DNA of 10,143 nt, taken from positions 1-10,143 of the forward strand of contig DJEN01000043.1 of the NCBI GenBank assembly GCA_002431345.1. Reading direction: 5' to 3'. The translations under genes and the position numbers were made by a program. This DNA comes from Megasphaera sp. UBA5897. Its GTDB lineage: Bacteria; Bacillota; Negativicutes; Veillonellales; Megasphaeraceae. Of the stretch, positions 5,928 through 10,143 are shown one piece after another. Within the stretch, counting starts at the first letter, position 1. Every line of letters begins with the position of its first letter. A model generated the notes under the pieces. The model did not search any database and was not told the DNA's origin. It saw only the letters and a list, made by a program, of their open reading frames with translations.

Positions 5928-7199
5928 TTAGTGAATCTGTATCGTAAAAATAATGGTATGTTCTTTATAATCGACGTGAATCGTTCCCTTTAACAGCTGT
6001 GCCAATTCTTCTGCCATCGACAAGCCTATACCATAGCCGGATTTTTGGCTGTTGTGCGATTCATCACCGCGATAAAACCGTTCAAAGAAATGGGAAAAGT
6101 CCATGTGCGCACCATCCACATACGTATTGGCAACGGCAATGACAGCTCCCTTATGTTTCTTAGCCGGTGTCACGGCAACGGTGATCGTACCGTCTTCATC
6201 GCAGTATTTTACTGCATTGTCTACAAAAATGTTAATAAGCGTATAGAGCCGTTTGGCATCTGAACGAACAGAAACCTGCGGTTCAATGCGGCAAATTAAA
6301 TGTTTTTTCTGATCATCAACCATAGTCTGAAACGACTTAGCAATACTGTCCGCCATGTCTGATACATTCACGTCTTCCCAAACCATTGTCTGTTTTCCTT
6401 CACTCATTTTAGACAAGACAATCAAATCATTAATCAGCTTAGACAGCCGCTGGACCTGCTTTAGAATATTTTCGGTCCATTCACTTTTGCCGCTAATCAA
6501 TTCCAATGCTTCTGTATTGGCAGAAATAATGGCAATCGGGGTCTTTAATTCATGACCGGCGTTGGTAATAAATCGTTTTTGGCTTTCCATATTGCGTACA
6601 AACGGTTGAATTGCCAAATTGCATAAAGCTGCCAATATAAGAACATATAATATAATGCAAACCAAGCCAAACCACAGGGAATTTCGCAAAAACGAATTGA
6701 CTGCCGCCATATCGCGCGTACAGTCCAACACGGCAATCAAATAGGACCCATCCTGATGGGGCTGAATCATATACGCATACGTAGCCCGTTCTTTTTTAAA
6801 AAATCCCTGCATCGTATTGTCTTCAACAGATTCCTGCACCGTCGTGCGGGCATATTCAATCGCCTCATTTTCCGAAAATGACGCAATATTTTTAATATTA
6901 ATATTTTTAGCGTAGCCATTGCTGTCCACTAACACACTGAAAAACCGCACTTGATAAGAAAATTCCGGCGTATCTTCTGTCCAAGACGGCTCGTCAAACC
7001 AGCTTTTGTTGGAAGAATTGACTTTTTGGGGCAAATGGCCGTCATTATGGCAAATATATGTCAGTACCGACATGACCTGTGATTCCATACGCGTATACGT
7101 AATAGCATTAATCAGCCCCAATGCACCGACAACAATAATGACGACGCCAACTGTAGCAATCAAAATAAATTTGCGGCGAAGCTTTTTGACCATATTCAT
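5928..7199 (-). CDS. Membrane sensor histidine kinase with non-canonical G1 box
   Basis: A 423-residue sensor kinase, partner of the response regulator 3 bases upstream. Transmembrane helix 1 spans about residues 11-33, an extracytoplasmic domain of about 140 residues follows, and helix 2 covers about 174-198. The HisKA domain has NAGHELKTP with phosphoacceptor H216. The HATPase domain shows the N box FVDNAVKYC with N328, the F box FERFYRGDES (372-381) and G2 GYGIGLS (388-394). The usual G1 box DxGxG is absent: the segment reads IAVANTYVDGAHMDF at 354-368. I recall similar degenerate G1 boxes in other Firmicute kinases, so activity may be retained. No HAMP domain is recognisable between helix 2 and HisKA. 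AGGGA lies 10 bases before the ATG at 7199. The signal sensed is unknown. Confidence 0.92.
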   Translation of the reverse strand: MNMVKKLRRKFILIATVGVVIIVVGALGLINAITYTRMESQVMSVLTYICHNDGHLPQKVNSSNKSWFDEPSWTEDTPEFSYQVRFFSVLVDSNGYAKNINIKNIASFSENEAIEYARTTVQESVEDNTMQGFFKKERATYAYMIQPHQDGSYLIAVLDCTRDMAAVNSFLRNSLWFGLVCIILYVLILAALCNLAIQPFVRNMESQKRFITNAGHELKTPIAIISANTEALELISGKSEWTENILKQVQRLSKLINDLIVLSKMSEGKQTMVWEDVNVSDMADSIAKSFQTMVDDQKKHLICRIEPQVSVRSDAKRLYTLINIFVDNAVKYCDEDGTITVAVTPAKKHKGAVIAVANTYVDGAHMDFSHFFERFYRGDESHNSQKSGYGIGLSMAEELAQLLKGTIHVDYKEHTIIFTIQIH

Positions 7200-7202
7200 A
7201 GG

Positions 7203-7883
7203 CTATGCTTCCCTTTCTTTTGCCTGCAGTAAAAAAGTACCATTCTTTTCGCCGATAATTTGAATGTCCGCCTGAATAGCCGTCAATTTTTCCCGCAAAT
7301 AGGACACATAAATCCAGACAATGTCTTCTGTCACATCCTCTTCATCCTTCCATACATGGGAAAAAATCGTTTCTGTCGATACGGCTTTGCCCATATTGAG
7401 CATGAAAAATTTCATGAGTTTCGTTTCTTTATTTGCCAAACGAATCGCATTTTGACAAGACAATTCCTGTTCTTCCACATCCAGCGATACGTTCCCAGCA
7501 ATCAGTTTGGTCGGCGTAAACGTCGTCGAACGCCGCGTCATAGACCGGATGCGCGCCAGCAACTCTGCCATCGCAAAAGGTTTCGTCAGATAGTCATCAG
7601 CACCGGCATCCAGCCCGGTAATACGGTCATCTACTTCGGCTTTTGCCGTCAGCATAATGACCGGTGTCGTATCGCCGCTGCTGCGCAGTTTTTTCAACGC
7701 GCCGATACCATCCAATTTTGGCATCATAATATCAAAAATCATGCAGTCATACGTATTGCTGCTGCCTTTTTCTACAGCAGCCATGCCGTCATAGACAGCA
7801 TCTACTTCATACCCTGAATGTTCCAACACCGCTACCAGTGCCATAGACATGGCCTTTTCATCTTCTGCTAATAATAATTTCAT
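7203..7883 (-). CDS. OmpR/PhoB-family response regulator
   Basis: A 226-residue DNA-binding response regulator. The receiver domain (about 1-115) has the acidic pair E7/D8, phosphoacceptor D51 in FDIMMP, T79 in MLTA and K101 in LTKPF. The winged-helix effector domain covers about 125-222 and ends with the IIGEKNGTFLL wing. All key residues are present, so it should be phosphorylated by the downstream kinase. A longer frame begins 30 bases upstream, but GGAG (7893-7890) lies 6 bases before the ATG at 7883, whose product begins MKLLLAEDEK as usual for the family. The ribosome binding site sits next to the synthetase stop codon (7899-7897), so the genes are tightly linked. Target genes are unknown. 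Confidence 0.94.
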   Translation of the reverse strand: MKLLLAEDEKAMSMALVAVLEHSGYEVDAVYDGMAAVEKGSSNTYDCMIFDIMMPKLDGIGALKKLRSSGDTTPVIMLTAKAEVDDRITGLDAGADDYLTKPFAMAELLARIRSMTRRSTTFTPTKLIAGNVSLDVEEQELSCQNAIRLANKETKLMKFFMLNMGKAVSTETIFSHVWKDEEDVTEDIVWIYVSYLREKLTAIQADIQIIGEKNGTFLLQAKEREA

Positions 7884-7896
7884 ATGCTGCTCCTTT

Positions 7897-8517
7897 TTAT
7901 CCGTTATCTGCATGTATCAAATTGCGAATCGTCTGCATGGACACATCACACGCCGCTAATTCATCAGCACACCGCTTTAATTCCCGGACAATCATTTCCG
8001 GATTATGGATATCATGCTTATACTTCATTTGATGTTCCAAGCTTGCCCAAGAATCCATGGCAATCGTCCGCAGCTGTATTTCAGCAAAAAAATGACCCGG
8101 ATTTGCCCCTGTAACATCTTCATACGGAGCTTCTGCCTCAATAATCAGATGATAGCTGCGGTACCCATTAGGTTTGGCATGCTGAATATAATCTTTTTCT
8201 TCGACGATACGCACGCCAGGAAGCGCGGCAATCGCCTTGATATTGCGGTAAATATCATCCAAAAAGCAACAAACAATACGCAGTCCAATCGCATCGTGAA
8301 TATCGTGCAGTGCCGAATACGCCGTCTGCGGCAGTCCTTTGCGGGTACATTTTTCCAGCATGCTGTCTTCACTTTTGATGCGGTAAATCAAATGCTCATA
8401 CGCCGCTTCCCCTTCCTGCTGCTTGATGCGGTCGCTATAGTCCTGAATCGCTGCAACAAGACCATCCATGACGGCCTGCACAGCCGGTTTGTACTTTCCA
8501 TATATAGATTCACTCAT
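7897..8517 (-). CDS. Small alarmone synthetase, RelA/SpoT-domain GTP pyrophosphokinase
   Basis: A 206-residue, synthetase-only enzyme that transfers pyrophosphate from ATP to GTP or GDP to make (p)ppGpp. There is no HD hydrolase, TGS or ACT domain, as in YjbM/YwaC-type (RelQ/RelP) enzymes of about 210 residues. Motifs in order: YRIKSEDS (45-52, ATP site), DAIGLRI (75-81), KDYIQHAKPNGYRSYH (108-123, G-loop with the stacking tyrosine) and EIQLRTIAMDSWASLEHQMKYK (146-167) with catalytic E146. All are intact. The longest frame begins at a TTG at 8538 near the predicted transcription start. GAGG (8529-8526) lies 8 bases from the ATG at 8517, which is preferred. It is first in an operon with the response regulator and kinase. 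Confidence 0.92.
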   Translation of the reverse strand: MSESIYGKYKPAVQAVMDGLVAAIQDYSDRIKQQEGEAAYEHLIYRIKSEDSMLEKCTRKGLPQTAYSALHDIHDAIGLRIVCCFLDDIYRNIKAIAALPGVRIVEEKDYIQHAKPNGYRSYHLIIEAEAPYEDVTGANPGHFFAEIQLRTIAMDSWASLEHQMKYKHDIHNPEMIVRELKRCADELAACDVSMQTIRNLIHADNG

Positions 8518-8546
8518 ACCGTTCACCTCAGTTGTCAATATGCTTT

Positions 8547-8555
8547 ATTATACCA
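8547..8555 (-). promoter_or_regulatory. Extended -10 promoter of the alarmone synthetase operon
   Basis: The minus strand reads TGG-TATAAT (8555-8547), a perfect -10 with an extended TGn. No good -35 lies at 16-18 bases. The predicted start is near 8540, giving a leader of about 23 bases before the ATG at 8517. Confidence 0.6.
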
Positions 8556-8659
8556 TAGGTTTTGTTGCAAAATCCGTACAATTTTCCCTTCCTCGCCAAA
8601 AATCCGCTGCCGTTACAATTGGATGCATATAAAACAGCGTGTCTTTTCATTGCGGAGTA

Positions 8660-8668
8660 TGATATACT
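8660..8668 (+). promoter_or_regulatory. Extended -10 promoter of the editing deacylase gene
   Basis: TGA-TATACT (8660-8668) is an extended -10 on the plus strand. The base positions 17 upstream (TGTCTT, 8640-8645) match -35 poorly. The start is expected near 8675, about 30 bases before the TTG start codon. It is divergent from the alarmone synthetase promoter about 110 bases away. Confidence 0.55.
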
Positions 8669-8704
8669 CAATTCAATACATCAAATGCTGAGGAGGGACG
8701 CCGC

Positions 8705-9187
8705 TTGAATAAAGAGGAGACGTATCAATACCTGACTGAACAAAATATTTCATACGAAAAAACGGAACACAAAGCTGTATTCAATATGGAAGAACTAGAT
8801 TCTGTAGATCTTCCCTATCCCGAATGGAATGCAAAAAATCTGTTTGTTCGGGATGACAAAAAGCGCAACTACTATCTGATTACGGTAAAAGGCACCAAGC
8901 GGGTGAATTTGAAAGAATTTCGGAAGCAGCATGGTCTGCGCCCCCTTTCCTTTGCCTCTGCCGATGACCTTTTGGCTATCATGGGGCTTTTGCCCAGTTC
9001 GGTTACACCCTTAGGCATTCTGAACGATACGGCGCATCGCGTACATTTCTATCTGGACTTAGAGTTTGCAGGAAACAAAATTGGTGTTCATCCCAATGAC
9101 AACACAGCTACCGTCTGGATGCAGGCAGACGATTTAATGCGTTTAATCCAAAAGCACGGAAACGAAGCCGCATTCACAACATTATAG
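8705..9187 (+). CDS. YbaK/ProXp (PrdX-like) aminoacyl-tRNA editing deacylase
   Basis: A 160-residue, free-standing trans-editing protein of the YbaK/ProRS INS-domain superfamily. Its closest resemblance is to ProXp-ala/PrdX, which hydrolyse Ala-tRNA(Pro) formed in error by prolyl-tRNA synthetase. Visible signatures are AKNLFVRDDKKRNYYL followed by LITVKGTKRV (about 43-67), SVTPLGILND (99-108) and HPNDNTATVWM (129-139), in line with the family's K-, GxxxP- and HPxxNTAT-type motifs. The start codon is TTG, well supported by AGGAGGG (8691-8697) 8 bases upstream and by the lack of a suitable ATG near it. The gene is monocistronic and divergent from the alarmone synthetase. Both relate loosely to translation quality and amino acid starvation. 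Substrate identity is inferred from the family. Confidence 0.88.
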   Translation: MNKEETYQYLTEQNISYEKTEHKAVFNMEELDSVDLPYPEWNAKNLFVRDDKKRNYYLITVKGTKRVNLKEFRKQHGLRPLSFASADDLLAIMGLLPSSVTPLGILNDTAHRVHFYLDLEFAGNKIGVHPNDNTATVWMQADDLMRLIQKHGNEAAFTTL

Positions 9188-9209
9188 ACCATATATGCTT
9201 CAGCAGGAT

Positions 9210-9234
9210 TGGCTGCTACCCGTCAAGCAGACAA
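9210..9234 (+). repeat. Terminal inverted repeat, orfB end of the IS
   Basis: It begins TGGCTGCTACCCG and carries, on the minus strand, TTGACG (9226-9221), a good -35 element pointing out of the element. The orfB frame ends inside this repeat (TAG at 9218-9216), as is common in the IS3 family. Confidence 0.6.
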
Positions 9235-9855
9235 TTAAAAAATAAAAAATTTCTGCCATCAGATTTTTTGTCCTGGTGGTAGATTTTTTTTTGCAATCGT
9301 TCGTTGTTATAGTATTCTATATAGTCTTCAATCATCTTTACCAGAGATCTCCTATCCGTAAAGTGCTTTCCGTAATGCCGTTCTCTCTTCAGAATTCCCC
9401 AGAATCCTTCCATCGGACCGTTGTCAATACATTTTTCTACTCTGGCCATACTTTGCGTCATTTCGGCAGTTTCAAGCTTAGCATGAAACATTCGATTCGT
9501 ATATTGGAATCCCCAGTCAGAATAACCGAGTGGAGTGGTCTCCGGATTTGCCGCAATGGCAGCATCTATCGTATCCAATACTAACCGGTTGTTATTCGAA
9601 TCCCGGACCGTGTAAAAAACAATCCAGCGATCATATAAATCAAGGATGGCACTTAGATATATCTTGTAAAACCCCTATGCCCATATAGTATTTGAACTCC
9701 GTGACATCAATCAGCTACTTCTCATCCAGTGCTTCAGCTGTGAATTCCCTGTTCAGAATATTTTCAGCAATACATTGTGAATTCGCTGCCTGCCCATCTA
9801 TATATTCTCGTACAACAAAGAGTATCACGTCTGATTCAAACTTACGTCTTCTTAT
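9216..9855 (-). pseudogene. IS3-family transposase remnant (orfA start fused to orfB, frameshift and stop)
   Basis: Reading the minus strand from 9855, an ATA replaces the expected ATG start, followed by RRRKFESDVILFVVREYI, which looks like an OrfA N-terminus. At about 9781-9792 the frame passes directly into OrfB sequence (CIAENILNREFTAEALDEK), so about 500 bases or more are missing. A TAG at 9717-9715 stands where relatives have Trp, before LIDVTEFKYY. A frameshift lies at about 9671-9680. The frame then reads FYKIYLSAILDLYDRWIV and continues to the stop. Of the DDE triad, the first Asp is in LIDVTEF, the second in YSDWGFQYT and the Glu in NGPMEGFWGILKRE. The tail after NNERLQKK lacks the usual TPxEYR-like motif and follows a nine-A run, possibly another frameshift. 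It is not functional. Confidence 0.88.
9253..9292 (+). terminator. Terminator just inside the IS end, downstream of the deacylase
   Basis: CTGCCATCAG (9253-9262) pairs with CTGGTGGTAG (9273-9282) over 10 bp including two G-U pairs, with a 10-base loop, then A and nine T (9284-9292). It stops rightward transcripts 65-100 bases after the deacylase stop. On the minus strand the G-U pairs become mismatches, but T-rich DNA also follows, so weak activity both ways is possible. It overlaps the 3' end of the transposase remnant. Confidence 0.8.
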
Positions 9856-9862
9856 AAAAACG

Positions 9863-9916
9863 CTCCCTTCCAGGAAAACAAGTTTTTATGAGTTCACTTG
9901 TTTGCCTAGAAGGGAG
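9863..9916 (-). promoter_or_regulatory. 21-bp hairpin over the orfA ribosome binding site
   Basis: Bases 9863-9883 pair with 9896-9916 at 20 of 21 positions in leftward RNA, counting one G-U, with a 12-base loop. The 3' arm in the RNA is GAAGGGAG (9870-9863), the orfA Shine-Dalgarno 7 bases before the ATA that replaced its start codon. CG and five T follow, so it could also end transcripts coming from the aldolase gene. Thus it may be both a read-in terminator and a Shine-Dalgarno sequestering stem. Confidence 0.7.
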
Positions 9917-9923
9917 TATATCA
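9898..9923 (-). repeat. Terminal inverted repeat, orfA end of the IS, with -10 element
   Basis: On the minus strand it begins TGATATACTCCCTTCTAGG. The first nine bases, TGA-TATACT, form an extended -10 (9923-9915) without a -35 inside the element. The predicted start is near 9908. This fits the outward -35 found in the opposite repeat. Confidence 0.6.
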
Positions 9924-9955
9924 GCAAAATGCCATGTCTTATTTTTTATTTTTAC

Positions 9956-10143
9956 TTATTTACGACGCAGATGAATGGAAAATCCGCCGACTATTTCTTT
10001 TAAGAAGGCTACTTTTAATACGCCTTTTTCATCGTAGAAGCAATGTTCCTTATCAATTTCTATGCCTTGGCGTTTATAATATGCCAGTGCTCGTTCCATA
10101 TCCCGTGTATCAATGCAGATATGTCCTTTTTCTCCCGGCATTT
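9956..10143 (-). CDS. eda: KDPG/KHG aldolase, C-terminal VOC-like tail (5' end outside window)
   Basis: Only the last 62 or so codons are present; the gene enters from the right edge. The visible part reads GEKGHICIDTRDMERALAYY, then RQGIEIDKE, FYDEKGVLKVAFLKE and GGFSIHL at the end. This pattern (GHIAIGT, ERAxxYL, KGxLKAxYLK, IGGFAxHL) is what I know from the C-terminal vicinal-oxygen-chelate-like extension of Firmicute bifunctional 2-keto-3-deoxy-6-phosphogluconate/4-hydroxy-2-oxoglutarate aldolases. A free-standing glyoxalase-family protein is the alternative. The aldolase itself would cleave KDPG to pyruvate and glyceraldehyde 3-phosphate. The ATG at 10141 is probably internal, since no ribosome binding site can be judged. 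The IS remnant ends 32 bases after the stop. Confidence 0.65.
   Translation of the reverse strand, partial: MPGEKGHICIDTRDMERALAYYKRQGIEIDKEHCFYDEKGVLKVAFLKEIVGGFSIHLRRK

Larger units (their letters stand above)
9210..9923 (-). mobile_element. Decayed IS3-family insertion sequence with internal deletion
   Basis: The element is about 714 bases long, against 1.2-1.5 kb for an intact IS3-family element. Both ends start 5'-TG and share the terminal block CCCGTCAAG-CAGACAA (9219-9234, plus) and CCCTTCTAGGCAAACAA (9914-9898, minus), each placed 9 bases inside the end. The interior holds the start of orfA fused to the second half of orfB. No target duplication is clear: the three flanking bases are GAT on the left and GCA on the right. 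Boundaries are therefore estimates from the inverted repeats and from the junction promoter they create. Confidence 0.8.

Noticed and set aside
7260..7817. 185-codon open frame on the plus strand
   Set aside because: It lies wholly antisense to the response regulator, whose motifs are complete. It lacks a Shine-Dalgarno and shows no recognisable domain.
8005..8691. 228-codon open frame on the plus strand
   Set aside because: It is antisense to the alarmone synthetase and runs through both divergent promoters. Composition is Phe/Arg/His-rich as expected from a shadow frame.
9692..10003. Plus-strand open frame across the IS end and aldolase tail
   Set aside because: It is antisense to the transposase remnant and to the aldolase end, and crosses the 21-bp hairpin.
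1..10143. CRISPR array, tRNA, rRNA, toxin-antitoxin or phage-defence module
   Set aside because: I scanned for spaced direct repeats, cloverleaf-like segments and known defence motifs and saw none.

Overview
The window looks like chromosomal DNA of a low-to-mid GC anaerobic Firmicute with Gram-positive-style signals: strong AGGAGG-type ribosome binding sites, TTGACA/TATAAT promoters and U-tract terminators. A ferredoxin-linked 2-oxoacid oxidoreductase operon, an aldolase with a VOC-like tail and the general protein flavour suggest an amino-acid- or lactate-fermenting member of the Negativicutes (Megasphaera/Veillonellaceae-like). That placement is inference; no rRNA or marker gene is present.

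Layout from left to right. Positions 1-241 hold a leftward promoter with an overlapping palindrome, serving a gene outside the window, and a long hairpin that closes the next gene. Next comes a YhaO-type amino acid/proton symporter (minus strand), with an extended -10 promoter about 180 bases upstream. An AT-rich gap without a convincing gene follows. A five-gene minus-strand operon runs from 5562 to 2270: P-loop ATPase, 2x[4Fe-4S] ferredoxin (delta), alpha (VorB-type), TPP-binding beta and gamma subunits. It ends at a 20-bp terminator. A second minus-strand operon runs from 8517 to 5928: small alarmone synthetase, OmpR-type response regulator and membrane histidine kinase, again closed by a terminator. 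Divergent from it is a TTG-started ProXp/YbaK-type editing deacylase (plus strand). A decayed IS3-family element (about 9210-9923) follows, then the 3' end of a KDPG/KHG aldolase gene entering from the right on the minus strand.

The genes fit fermentative amino acid use: import of a serine/cysteine-like amino acid, oxidative decarboxylation of the derived 2-oxoacid to acyl-CoA with ferredoxin as electron acceptor, and starvation or envelope sensing through (p)ppGpp and a two-component system. The most rewarding structure is in the IS remnant. Its ends can form a circle-junction promoter with exactly 17-bp spacing. A 21-bp hairpin sequesters the orfA Shine-Dalgarno only in transcripts that enter from outside. 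Many start codons were corrected from the longest reading frame, because the Shine-Dalgarno supports a start 6 to 30 bases further in.
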